The notes under the pieces: generated by a model | The model's database searches: none | What the model was told of the DNA's origin: nothing | The model's input: only the letters and a program-made list of their open reading frames with translations | Position numbers and translations under genes: made by a program | NCBI GenBank assembly: GCA_021324935.1 | Contig: JAJPIE010000002.1 | Location: 1-54,148, forward strand | Length of the DNA stretch: 54,148 nucleotides | Reading direction: 5' to 3' | Source of the DNA: Acidobacteriota bacterium | GTDB taxonomy: Bacteria > Acidobacteriota > Terriglobia > Acidiferrales > UBA7541 | In this document: positions 41,434 to 48,444 of the stretch, one piece after another | Layout: each line of letters starts with the position of its first letter | Numbering within the stretch: position 1 is the first letter of the stretch

Positions 41434-41470
41434 AGAGTGCCGGGTGACTCGTGATTGGTGACTGGCGAGA

Positions 41471-42034
41471 ATGAGAAGCTTGCTTGTTTCTTTTGTTTTC
41501 GTGTGCGGTGCCATCCTGGCGTTTGCGCCAAGCGGCGGAAAAGGTTCGCCGCCGGGGGAGACCTACAAACAAAGCGAGGACGGGCTGGCGAAGGAGTTTG
41601 AGGCGTTCCTGAAGGCGTATCACAAGGGCGACGACGCGGGGATGGATGAAGGATTTGCGGTGTTTCGGATTCCCAACGCGAAGGCATGGTTTGCGGCGAA
41701 TTTTTCGGCGGAGGATGCGGCGCAACTGAGCGCGGCGTACGGGCAACAGGTGAGCGACGCGCAGAACTCGTTGATTGAAGATATGAACCACGCGGGAGCC
41801 GGGAACAAGTTCGGGCTGCACTGCGAGGCGCGCGGAGATGTGGCTCCGGAGACCAAGAAGCGGGGAAGCGATACGGTAGTGCCGGTGAAGCCGGTGCGCG
41901 TGGAGCAGTTTCTGATGGAGTTTCAGGCGCTTGGGACGCGGGAAAAGTTTTTGTTCATGGCGAATTTTGTGTATGTGGACGGGGCATACCGGTTTGTGGG
42001 CGGAGGCGGAGGGCCGTTTTGGGTGAAGAAGTGA
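41471..42034 (+). CDS. Secreted protein of unknown function
   Basis: A 187-residue protein with a signal peptide (MRSLLVSFVFVCGAILAFAP, residues 1-21). The mature part is helical (LAKEFEAFLKAYHKGDDAG, AAQLSAAYGQQVSDAQNSLI) and then beta (FLFMANFVYVDGAYRFVGGG). It resembles small DUF proteins of Acidobacteriota; no enzyme motif. It starts 37 bases after mdh, so it may be co-transcribed. A strong terminator follows at 42151. Confidence 0.7.
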   Translation: MRSLLVSFVFVCGAILAFAPSGGKGSPPGETYKQSEDGLAKEFEAFLKAYHKGDDAGMDEGFAVFRIPNAKAWFAANFSAEDAAQLSAAYGQQVSDAQNSLIEDMNHAGAGNKFGLHCEARGDVAPETKKRGSDTVVPVKPVRVEQFLMEFQALGTREKFLFMANFVYVDGAYRFVGGGGGPFWVKK

Positions 42035-42150
42035 GAAAAGCAGTGGCGAGTGGCGAGTGACGAGTGGCGAGAATGAAGAAGCGGAGATAGAGAGAAGACG
42101 AGAAGAGCAGCGGGTACAACGGGTTTCTTAGGACAAGACGAGAGAGAGGA
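42035..42150 (+). repeat. Family B repeats
   Basis: Four tandem GTGGCGAG-type units at 42042-42072, same orientation as all others. Confidence 0.7.
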
Positions 42151-42187
42151 AGAGGGGCGCGCCCGATAACGCGCCCCTCTTTTTTTG
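42151..42187 (+). terminator. Terminator of the mdh-side transcript
   Basis: AGAGGGGCGC at 42151-42160 pairs with GCGCCCCTCT at 42171-42180, followed by seven T. No U-run on the other strand, so it serves the plus-strand genes. Confidence 0.9.
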
Positions 42188-42289
42188 CAGTGCCGGTGAA
42201 ATTTTGCGCCGGCCTACAAGAGCGAAACATCGCGCGGACATCCCTCCAAAATCCCCACACGAAAATTCGGCGTAAGGGGCAGTCCAAAA

Positions 42290-42328
42290 AAGCCACAGGG
42301 CGAGCAAAAGACGCTCGACCTGCGCTAC
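42290..42328 (+). repeat. GTAG-type hairpin overlapping the 3' end of the YeiH gene
   Basis: CGAGC, AAAAGAC, GCTCG followed by ACCTGCGCTACA. The last bases lie in the final codons of the gene. Confidence 0.6.
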
Positions 42329-43410
42329 AGATGGAAGAGTTGGTCGGCGCCGATTACAAGCACCAGGGTAAAGGCGGCGATGGCAATTTCGCCGACGAAG
42401 CCGACGACGAAGGGGCGAAGGCCTTGCCGGCGCATTTCGCGGAAGTTGGTGCGCAGGCCGACACCGGCAAAGGTGAGGAGGAACGCCCAGCGGGAAAGGT
42501 TGGCGAGAGAGGCGTTCTGGTCATTGGTGAAAAAGCCGACGGTGGCGAGGATGGAGACGAGCAGAAAACCGAGGACGAACTTCGGGAATTTCTGCCAAAG
42601 GAAGGCGGCTTTGTTGGCGACGACGCGGGCCTGGCCGCGGGGCGCGTAATAGATGGCGTAGGCGAGGACAACGAAGCCGATGAGGGCGTTGCGGGTGGTT
42701 TTGACGAGGACGGCGAGTTTAGCGGCGGAGTCGGAATAGAGTGCGCCGGCGGCAGTGGCTTCGGCGGTGTTGTCGACGGCGAGGCCGGCCCAGGCGCCAT
42801 AGGCGTGATCGCTGAGATGGAGCGCGTGGCCGATGAGCGGGAAGACGAAGAGAGAGATGGCGCCCAGGGCGAGGATCGCGGCGATGGCGAAGGAGGAGTC
42901 TTCGTCTTCGGCGTCGATAGCGCCTTGCGCGGCAATGATGGCGCTGACGCCGCAGACGGCGGAGCCGACGGCGAGGAGCGAAGTGAGTTTGGGGCGAAGG
43001 CCGAAGAGACGGCCGAGAAAGGTCATGAAGACGAGCGAGCCGGAAATTTCGATGAAGACGAGGAGGAGGCTGACGCCGCCAAGTTTGGCGAGATCGCCGA
43101 GAAGGAAGCGGGAGCCGAGCAATACGATTCCGGCTCTCAGCCAGAATTCGCAGGTGGCGATGCCGTGCTTGAAGATTCCGGCGACACCGATGGTGTTGGA
43201 GATGGCCAGGCCGATGAGGATGGCCCAGAGGACGTATTCGATGTTGGGAATGATCCAGTGATGGGATTTGGCGCAGAGGTTGATGTTTTTTTCGAGGAAT
43301 TTTCCGGCAAGCCCGATGACGGCAAGGAGAGCAACACCGGGGAGCAGCCGGAGGAATCTCGAGGAGATGGAGAGCGGAGGATTTTGGGGGAGAGCAATCG
43401 CGTCGGCCAT
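42325..43410 (-). CDS. YeiH/UPF0324-family putative sulfate exporter
   Basis: A 361-residue membrane protein with ten hydrophobic segments. Family features: AILIGLAISNTIGVAG, EFWLRAGIVLLGSRFLLG, LAVGSAVCGVSAIIAAQGA, and near the end FAGVGLRTNFREMRRQGLRP. The YeiH/UPF0324 family is annotated as sulfate exporters, though transport is poorly proven. It lies last in the sulfite-reduction operon, downstream of a small membrane ORF, which suggests a sulfur-related substrate. Confidence 0.9.
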   Translation of the reverse strand: MADAIALPQNPPLSISSRFLRLLPGVALLAVIGLAGKFLEKNINLCAKSHHWIIPNIEYVLWAILIGLAISNTIGVAGIFKHGIATCEFWLRAGIVLLGSRFLLGDLAKLGGVSLLLVFIEISGSLVFMTFLGRLFGLRPKLTSLLAVGSAVCGVSAIIAAQGAIDAEDEDSSFAIAAILALGAISLFVFPLIGHALHLSDHAYGAWAGLAVDNTAEATAAGALYSDSAAKLAVLVKTTRNALIGFVVLAYAIYYAPRGQARVVANKAAFLWQKFPKFVLGFLLVSILATVGFFTNDQNASLANLSRWAFLLTFAGVGLRTNFREMRRQGLRPFVVGFVGEIAIAAFTLVLVIGADQLFHL

Positions 43411-43550
43411 GATTTAGTTCCCTTCCTTGGTGGAGAATGCAAAAAAGTTGTTAGTGGACAGTAGTCAGTGATCAGTTATCGGAAAGCGGCGAGCACAGCT
43501 AAGAATGGCTGTGCCACCAGAGGATAGGCTGAAGCCGGGCGCTACGCGCA
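43411..43550 (+). repeat. Hairpins between the small ORF and YeiH gene
   Basis: Hairpin at 43493-43520 (GCACAGC, TAAGAATG, GCTGTGCCACC) and AGCCGGGCGCTACG at 43533-43546. Confidence 0.55.
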
Positions 43551-43682
43551 TCACCATGGGATGCGGTGGATCACGCCGAAGCGGATGAGGATGGCAGCGG
43601 CCAGGGCGAGGAGAACGGCCCACTCGTCGAGGGTGAGGCGCGGGGAGGAGTTGGCGGCGGGTCGCGTGTTCTCGGTGATCAT
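43551..43682 (-). CDS. Small membrane protein upstream of the YeiH gene
   Basis: A 43-residue ORF. The reading frame starts ATGATCACCGAG and ends TGA at 43553-43551; AAAGGAAA lies about 9 bases upstream. Residues 1-18 are polar, then LDEWAVLLALAAAILIRFGV spans the membrane, and the end is HRIPW. It precedes the YeiH gene by 140 bases on the same strand and could be its subunit or a regulator. I believe small ORFs of this kind recur beside YeiH in related genomes, but I cannot check that here. Confidence 0.6.
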   Translation of the reverse strand: MITENTRPAANSSPRLTLDEWAVLLALAAAILIRFGVIHRIPW

Positions 43683-44015
43683 GCTGCAATTTCCTTTCGT
43701 TTTGAAGTTTGGTTGGTGAAGTTTGACGGATAGAGGCTGAAGCTTGTGCTACGGGTTCCGATACGACCGGAAGAGGCTGACTTAAAGGCCGGCATTCCAC
43801 GGGGTGAAGAGGGTGGCGTAGGCGGCGCCACACTCCGGCCGGCGCGCCTGCCAAGTATTGTGGAAAGGCCTCAGGCCCGAAGGCCTGCGCTACAAGGGCG
43901 AAGGCGGCCGGTACATCGGGGAACGCGCCAGTGTGCAGGCGGCGTAGAGCCGCGCCTACATCGGCTACGCGAGGCGCACAGCGGAAGGGTGTGCAGGGTG
44001 CGTGGCGATCGGAGA
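43683..44015 (+). repeat. Gap with several GTAG hairpins
   Basis: A 333-base gap. Hairpins at about 43741-43754, 43862-43895 (CAGGCC, CGAA, GGCCTG then CGCTACA) and 43924-43955 (GCGGC, GTAGA, GCCGC then GCCTACA). No gene. Confidence 0.65.
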
Positions 44016-44939
44016 TTAGGAGAGGCGGGCATGGCCAGTGGCTCCCTGGATGGCGTCCTGGAAGAGATTCCGTGCTGCGGCGGCATCGAAGGCGGAAGAG
44101 ACGACGCGGCCGATGATGAGCAAGGCGGGAGCGGGGAGCGGGGCGAGATCCGCGAGGGCGGCGACGGTGGTGGTGTGCTGAGATTGACCGGGGCGCGAGG
44201 CTTTAGAGAGAACGAGGACGGGCGTATCGGGAGAAACGGCGGCGTTTTGCAGCCAGTGAGAGACTTCGGCATAGTCGGGGCCGGGCATGTAGACGACGAC
44301 CGTGGTTTCGGAGGTGACGCCGATGCCGGGGAGGAATTGGGATTCGGGCGCGCGGGAGAAGGTCGTGAAGAGAACGTGGGACGCCAGGCGGCGATCGGTG
44401 AGGGAGAGTTTTGCGGCGGCGGCGGAGGCAAAGGCGGCGGAGATGCCGGGAACGATTTCAAAAGAGATGTTGGCAGCGCGCAGGGCTTCGATTTCTTCGG
44501 CGGCGCGGCCAAAGAGGAGCGGGTCGCCACCTTTGAGGCGGACGACGATTTTGTGCTTACGGGAGGCGTCGAGGAGAAGAGAGTTAATGTCTTGTTGGGT
44601 GAGGAGGCGGAAGCCGGCGCGTTTGCCGACGTCGATGCGCTGGGCGGTGGCGGGGATGAGATTGAGGATTTCAGGAGAGACGAGAGAGTCGTGGAGGACG
44701 ATGCCGGCAGATTGAAGCAGGCGGAGGGCCTTGATGGTGAGGAGGCCGGGATCGCCAGGGCCTGCGCCGATCAGGTAGACCTGTGGGGCTGGGACTTGGG
44801 GGGCGAAGTGGCGAGTGGAAGAGGAGGATGGAATCAGATTGGACCCGGCAGCGACCGAAATCCCATCTGCGTGGGAGGCCGCCGGAGCACAGGCTGGAGC
44901 CTGTGGCACTTGAGCTTGCAGATAGAGGCGCTTGAACAT
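44016..44939 (-). CDS. cobA: Uroporphyrinogen-III C-methyltransferase (SUMT)
   Basis: A 307-residue enzyme. Residues 53-60 are the SAM P-loop region (VYLIGAGPGDPG), followed by VVRLKGGDPLLFGRAAEE and the catalytic-region FEIVPGISAAFASAAAA, the standard CobA/CysG-C signature. It methylates uroporphyrinogen III twice to precorrin-2, for sirohaem. The ATG at 44939 overlaps the sirohaem-synthase stop by one base (TGATG). Residues 8-47 are an unusual Ala/Pro/Ser-rich extension whose DNA contains two repeat copies, 44808-44825 and 44886-44911. Confidence 0.95.
   Translation of the reverse strand: MFKRLYLQAQVPQAPACAPAASHADGISVAAGSNLIPSSSSTRHFAPQVPAPQVYLIGAGPGDPGLLTIKALRLLQSAGIVLHDSLVSPEILNLIPATAQRIDVGKRAGFRLLTQQDINSLLLDASRKHKIVVRLKGGDPLLFGRAAEEIEALRAANISFEIVPGISAAFASAAAAKLSLTDRRLASHVLFTTFSRAPESQFLPGIGVTSETTVVVYMPGPDYAEVSHWLQNAAVSPDTPVLVLSKASRPGQSQHTTTVAALADLAPLPAPALLIIGRVVSSAFDAAAARNLFQDAIQGATGHARLS
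44808..44911 (+). repeat. Repeats in the 5' end of the SUMT gene
   Basis: Family B-like GCGAAGTGGCGAGTGGAAGA at 44806-44825 and the hairpin GCACAGGCTGGAGCCTGTGG at 44888-44907. Both are in frame and encode N-terminal residues. Confidence 0.65.
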
Positions 44940-45562
44940 CAGGAGGCTCCTTCGGAAATGATTGGGACGGAGGTATCGCGGAGGAAACGCTCGAACATGG
45001 GGCGGCTGGCAAGGGCGTGGAGCCAGCGCCTGGAGGTTTCCGGGTCGACGGAAGGAGATTGAGCGCGCAGAGTTTCGCGAGCGGCGCCGAGCCATTCGAG
45101 CCAGGATACGTATTCGGGACCGAATTGTTGCTCGAGTTCCCTGCGAAGGCGCTGAGCGAGCGCGGGGCTTTTGCCGTTAGTGGAGATGGCGATCTGGAGA
45201 TCGCCACGCTGGACGATGGAGCCGTAATAGAAATGGCAGTGATCGACGTCGTCAACGGCGTTGCAGAGGATGTTGCGTCGGTCGGCTTCGGCAAAGACTT
45301 GAGCGTTGAGATCACGGATGGATGTAGCAGCGATGACGAGGAATACGCCGGCGAGATCTTCGGGATGGAAGGGCTTGGGAGACCAATCAAATTGGCGATC
45401 ACGGAGAAGTTCGGCGAGGGCAGGGTTGAGTTTCGGAGAAACGACGCGGAGTGTGGCGCCGGCTTCGAGAAGACCGGGTATTTTTTGCGCGGCAATGGCG
45501 CCACCGCCAACGACGAGGACGCGGCGGTTGGCGAGTTTCAAGAAGGCAGGAAAGAGGCTCAT
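44939..45562 (-). CDS. Precorrin-2 dehydrogenase/sirohydrochlorin ferrochelatase (sirohaem synthase N-domain)
   Basis: A 207-residue protein. Residues 1-25 (MSLFPAFLKLANRRVLVVGG) begin an NAD Rossmann fold with GGGAIAAQK, and residues 70-130 hold FLVIAATSIRDLNAQVFAEA, NAVDDVDHCHFYYGSIVQRG and AISTNGKSPALAQRLRR. It oxidises precorrin-2 and inserts iron, completing sirohaem for sulfite reductase. It lacks the methyltransferase half of CysG, which is the next gene. The start overlaps the preceding ORF by 4 bases. Confident. Confidence 0.95.
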   Translation of the reverse strand: MSLFPAFLKLANRRVLVVGGGAIAAQKIPGLLEAGATLRVVSPKLNPALAELLRDRQFDWSPKPFHPEDLAGVFLVIAATSIRDLNAQVFAEADRRNILCNAVDDVDHCHFYYGSIVQRGDLQIAISTNGKSPALAQRLRRELEQQFGPEYVSWLEWLGAARETLRAQSPSVDPETSRRWLHALASRPMFERFLRDTSVPIISEGAS

Positions 45563-45975
45563 GGAAGAATCTCGATGATGTGGATTTCCTCGTGCGGGTT
45601 GCCGTACGAGCGGCGAGGACGGAAAAGCGAATAGAGAAAATGGAAAATGAAAAATGGAAAACGGCGGGGGTGGATTGGGGTCAGCCTGGAGATAGTTGAA
45701 GTTGAATTTAAGACAGAGGGCGCGGAGGAGGAGATGACGGAAGCGGGAGGGGAGGAGGAAGGAGGGCGCGTGCTTATCGCGCCTACGGCGCTTTGAGCGT
45801 TGTTGCGGGCATCGTCCCAGCACTGACGCGCCAGGTGAGTATCTTGCGCGCCTCCGGCGCTGGTGCGGATGCCAGGTGAGTCAACCGCGGTGAAGTGGGG
45901 CTCGCTTTTGAAAGTGATGCGGTGAAGGAGAGCGCTGGGCCACCTGAAGGCGGGGGATGCTAGATGTTTGTTCAT
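45559..45975 (-). CDS. Uncharacterised ORF coupled between sulfite reductase and sirohaem synthase
   Basis: A 138-residue open frame. Its ATG overlaps the sulfite reductase stop by 4 bases and its own TGA overlaps the next ATG by 4 bases. The first 35 residues (MNKHLASPAFRWPSALLHRI) and the last 15 (NPHEEIHIIEILP) look protein-like, but residues 45-115 are translated repeat DNA (families H and D at 45778-45890 and 45632-45662). It may be a small conserved protein expanded by repeats or a chance frame. I do not recognise a family. Confidence 0.4.
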   Translation of the reverse strand: MNKHLASPAFRWPSALLHRITFKSEPHFTAVDSPGIRTSAGGAQDTHLARQCWDDARNNAQSAVGAISTRPPSSSPPASVISSSAPSVLNSTSTISRLTPIHPRRFPFFIFHFLYSLFRPRRSYGNPHEEIHIIEILP

Positions 45976-47951
45976 GGGCGGTCCTCGATGGAATGGGGAA
46001 CGCGATCGGCGGGAAGATCGCGAAGGGCGATTTCCGTTTGGTGGGCCGGTTGGCCGGAGAGGATGGAACGCAAGTGGCCGGTGGTGTGGCGAGCGAGAAA
46101 GCTCCGCAGGGGCTCGGCGTGATGACGGTGGGAATGGAAATTGTGGAGGAGGCGCGCAACGGCGTTGGGGACTTCGCTTGCGGGGCAACGATAGCCGATG
46201 GGGCGCGCAATAGCGGCGATTTGGCCGACGCTGCCGCCGACGCAGAAGTAGTAGGCGTCGATCATATTGGCGCCCTGTTTGATTTTTTTCCCTTCGATGC
46301 CAATGTCGGCGATCCAATGCTGACCGCAGGAGTTGGGGCAGCCGGTGATGTGGATCTTGATGTCTTCCTGGTAGCCGGGGAAGCGGGAGTCGAGTTCCTC
46401 GGTGAGCCAGCGGGCAAAGGATTTGGTTTCGGTGAGGGCGAGTTTGCAGAATTCGGAGCCGGTGCAGGCGACGGTGCCACGAACGAAAGAAGAGGTCTCG
46501 ACGGGAAGGCCGTTGGCGGCGAGATCGCGGACGACGGAGTTGACGCAGGACTCGGGAATGTTGATTAAGAGGAGATTTTGCATCGGGGTGGTGCGGACGT
46601 GGGCGTCGCCGTGGCGCTCGGTAAGATCGGCGGCGAGACGGAGCTGCGCGGGAGTAACGCGGCCGCGGACGACATTGGCGCCAATGGAAAATAGGCCGGG
46701 CTGCTTTTGCGGGACGACGCCGAGATGATCGCGGTGGAAGGAGGTCGGGAGTTGCTCGGGTTCGGCGAGGTCGAGCTTATAACCAAGCTTGGCTTCGATG
46801 GCGGCGAGGAAGGAGCCGGGGGTCCAGCCGTGCTCGAGGAAAAGATATTTCAGGCGCGCTTTTTCGCGGGACTGGCGAAGGACTTCGCTTTCGCGGAAGA
46901 CTTCGGCGATGGCGCGGGCAACAGGAATGACTTGGTCCCAGTGGATGAAGGCGTCGAGCTTGACGGCGAGATGAGGTTGGGTGGAGAGGCCGCCGGCGAC
47001 GCGGAGGGAGAAGCCGAGTTCGGAGGTGGCGAGAAGAGAGCGGGCAGCGGGCAGCGAACGGTGACCAGTGGCAGAGCCGACTGAGCGCGAGTTGGATTGT
47101 TCCATGGAAATGGGCGACAAGGAGTGGCTGCCAGGATCCCTCCACTGCGGCTGGACAAAAGACGCCGGGCCTTCGGTCGGGATGACAGAAGGAACACTGG
47201 CCGGGCCGATTGCGGACCGGGCGCCAGTCGATTGGGAGGTCGTCGGAGCACAGGCAGAAGCATGCGCCGCGCTTGCCGGCTGGAAGCCGGCGCTACCAAG
47301 AGGGCGAAGGGTGGCGGTAAAGGCGATATCGTTGATTTCGGGGTAGGAGCACCAGTCGGGGCAGGCGGAGATGGTGATTTTGAATTTGCGAGGGAGATTG
47401 TAGAAGTCAGGATTGCCGCCGAGTTCACGATCGAGGGCGAGAGCGAGGGAGGAGACATCGGCGAGTTCGTGAGCGTGGATGCCGGCGAGGGGGCAGCCGG
47501 TGATGTTGCGGGCGACGTCGCCGCATGCTCCCGTGGTACGGAGGCCGACGGACCAGAGGCGTTCGAGAAGCGCGGGGAGATTCTCAATGGTGACCCAATG
47601 GAGCTGGATATTTTGGCGGACGGTGATGTCGGCGACGCCGTTGCCGTATTGATCGGAGAGATCGGCGATGGTGCGGGCCTGTTCGCTCGTGAGGAGGCCG
47701 TTGGGAATCCGGATGCGGACCATGAAGCAGGGGACGGACTTCCCTTCTCCGTTTTTGCCTCCGGTGACACCCGCGCCGTCGCCCTGGGTGTAGATGCCCC
47801 AGGGGCGGAAGTAAGTGCCCAGCCATTCGGGAGGGATGGAGGCGAAACCAGTTTCAGCGAAGGAGCGGATTTCGTCGAGATGATCCCAGGGATTTTTAGC
47901 GCGTTTGAGGCGCTCGACGCGCTGGGCTTTGGTTTCCTTGAGTTCGGGCAT
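45972..47951 (-). CDS. sir: Ferredoxin-type assimilatory sulfite reductase
   Basis: A 659-residue protein. It has both nitrite/sulfite reductase domains: IPPEWLGTYFRPWGIYTQGD and VADITVRQNIQLHWVTIENL at the N-side, ACGDVARNITGCPLAG, then the Fe4S4-sirohaem Cys set TACTGSEFC and ITGCPNSCGQH at about residues 494-540. It reduces sulfite to sulfide with six electrons. The start at 47951 has GAGGGA upstream. Residues 217-307, about 90 residues, have no counterpart in the family and are encoded by several repeats (47028-47300). The gene is first in the operon, behind the leader attenuator. Confidence 0.93.
   Translation of the reverse strand: MPELKETKAQRVERLKRAKNPWDHLDEIRSFAETGFASIPPEWLGTYFRPWGIYTQGDGAGVTGGKNGEGKSVPCFMVRIRIPNGLLTSEQARTIADLSDQYGNGVADITVRQNIQLHWVTIENLPALLERLWSVGLRTTGACGDVARNITGCPLAGIHAHELADVSSLALALDRELGGNPDFYNLPRKFKITISACPDWCSYPEINDIAFTATLRPLGSAGFQPASAAHASACAPTTSQSTGARSAIGPASVPSVIPTEGPASFVQPQWRDPGSHSLSPISMEQSNSRSVGSATGHRSLPAARSLLATSELGFSLRVAGGLSTQPHLAVKLDAFIHWDQVIPVARAIAEVFRESEVLRQSREKARLKYLFLEHGWTPGSFLAAIEAKLGYKLDLAEPEQLPTSFHRDHLGVVPQKQPGLFSIGANVVRGRVTPAQLRLAADLTERHGDAHVRTTPMQNLLLINIPESCVNSVVRDLAANGLPVETSSFVRGTVACTGSEFCKLALTETKSFARWLTEELDSRFPGYQEDIKIHITGCPNSCGQHWIADIGIEGKKIKQGANMIDAYYFCVGGSVGQIAAIARPIGYRCPASEVPNAVARLLHNFHSHRHHAEPLRSFLARHTTGHLRSILSGQPAHQTEIALRDLPADRVPHSIEDRP
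47028..47300 (+). repeat. Block of repeats inserted in the sulfite reductase gene
   Basis: Contains family A at 47127-47189 (GATCCCTCCACTGCGG to CTTCGGTCGGGATGACA), hairpins near 47247-47262 and at 47275-47296 (CCGGC, TGGAA, GCCGG then CGCTACC), and a family B-like end (GAGGTGGCGAGAAGAGAGCG). The whole block keeps the reading frame. Confidence 0.8.
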
Positions 47952-47994
47952 CGGAGTGGTCCCTCGAATTCGTTTCCTTGCAACCTTGCCAAGC

Positions 47995-48030
47995 ACTTCG
48001 GAAAGGCCTCAGGCCTGAAGGCCTGAGCTA
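47995..48030 (+). repeat. GTAG-type hairpin between attenuator and sulfite reductase
   Basis: CTCAGGCCT, GA, AGGCCTGAG then CTAAAG (48008-48030), a perfect palindromic stem. It lies in the mRNA leader after the terminator. Confidence 0.6.
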
Positions 48031-48042
48031 AAGAACTTGGGC

Positions 48043-48085
48043 AAAAAGAAAAAGCCCACGGGCCAAAAGTTCTGGCACGTGGGCT
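48043..48085 (-). terminator. Attenuator terminator upstream of sulfite reductase
   Basis: On the minus strand AGCCCACG (48085-48078) pairs with CGTGGGCT (48060-48053); inside, GCCA pairs with TGGC, and the 3' side runs into TTTTCTTTTT (48052-48043). It lies 92 bases before the sulfite reductase start and after the cysteine leader ORF. Confidence 0.88.
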
Positions 48086-48199
48086 TCGAAGCTAAGAGAT
48101 CAGATAAAGCTTACGTTCGGAAGCACCTCTGGCCAGAACGCGTCTGCCGACAGCAACAGCAGACCGCTTCACAACAACAACAGATCTGGCAAGAAGTAC
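48069..48199 (-). promoter_or_regulatory. Alternative stems of a ribosome-controlled attenuator
   Basis: Minus-strand RNA. Segment 1 (48199-48185) pairs with segment 2 (48137-48123), GUACUUCU with AGAGGUGC and GCCAGA with UCUGGC. Segment 2 (48139-48132, GUUCUGGC) is also the exact complement of segment 3 (48076-48069, GCCAGAAC) within the terminator. The 1:2 and 2:3 pairings are mutually exclusive, and 2:3 disrupts the terminator. That is the arrangement of trp-type attenuators. Confidence 0.8.
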
Positions 48200-48203
48200 G
48201 CAT
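48111..48203 (-). CDS. Cysteine leader peptide (30 residues)
   Basis: ATG at 48203-48201 opens a 30-codon frame ending in TAA at 48113-48111. Ten of its 30 codons are cysteine: positions 5, 8-11, 15-18 and 27. Codons 8-11 are four TGT (48182-48171) and codons 15-18 alternate TGC and TGT (48161-48150). The peptide begins MRTSCQI and ends RCFRT. Its 5' end lies 3-8 bases after the predicted transcription start, so translation may be leaderless. It ends before a terminator and directly precedes the sulfite reductase operon. I infer it stalls the ribosome when charged tRNA-Cys is scarce. A plus-strand frame over the same DNA is its shadow. Confidence 0.85.
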   Translation of the reverse strand: MRTSCQICCCCEAVCCCCRQTRSGQRCFRT

Positions 48204-48212
48204 TGGTTCGTC

Positions 48213-48241
48213 AGGTTACGTGGGAAATGAGACTAAGTCAA
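48213..48241 (-). promoter_or_regulatory. Promoter of the sulfite reductase leader
   Basis: On the minus strand TTGACT (48241-48236) and TAACCT (48218-48213) are separated by 17 bases, an optimal sigma70 spacing. The predicted start is near 48207, just 3-8 bases before the leader ATG. Confidence 0.75.
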
Positions 48242-48444
48242 TCCCATTTGCCCTGCAAAAATTCGATGCGGGGTAGGGGGGATTTGGATACATGGTGGTG
48301 AGACCAGGGGAAATCGAAAAGCCTGAAAAAGGCAGAGCGCATGGCCAAGTAGAAGCCTGCATCGCTCCATTGCGAGGCCCGACGGGCCACAATTCGGATC
48401 GAAAGAATGCGTGGGGCCGCTCCGATCGGGATGACAAGGTCCCC
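48242..48444 (+). repeat. Gap with family A repeat
   Basis: Family A spans 48359-48437 (CATCGCTCCATTGCGAGGCC to CGATCGGGATGACA). Nothing else in this gap. Confidence 0.7.

Noticed and set aside
48069..48203. 6S RNA or a SAM riboswitch
   Set aside because: The length and stems invited the idea, but no SAM-riboswitch core is present and the Cys-codon ORF with terminator explains the structure better.
48037..48276. A plus-strand frame of 79 codons with many Gln codons
   Set aside because: It is the complement of the cysteine leader and its terminator. It starts with TTG, has no ribosome site, and the Gln runs are just the reverse of the Cys codons.
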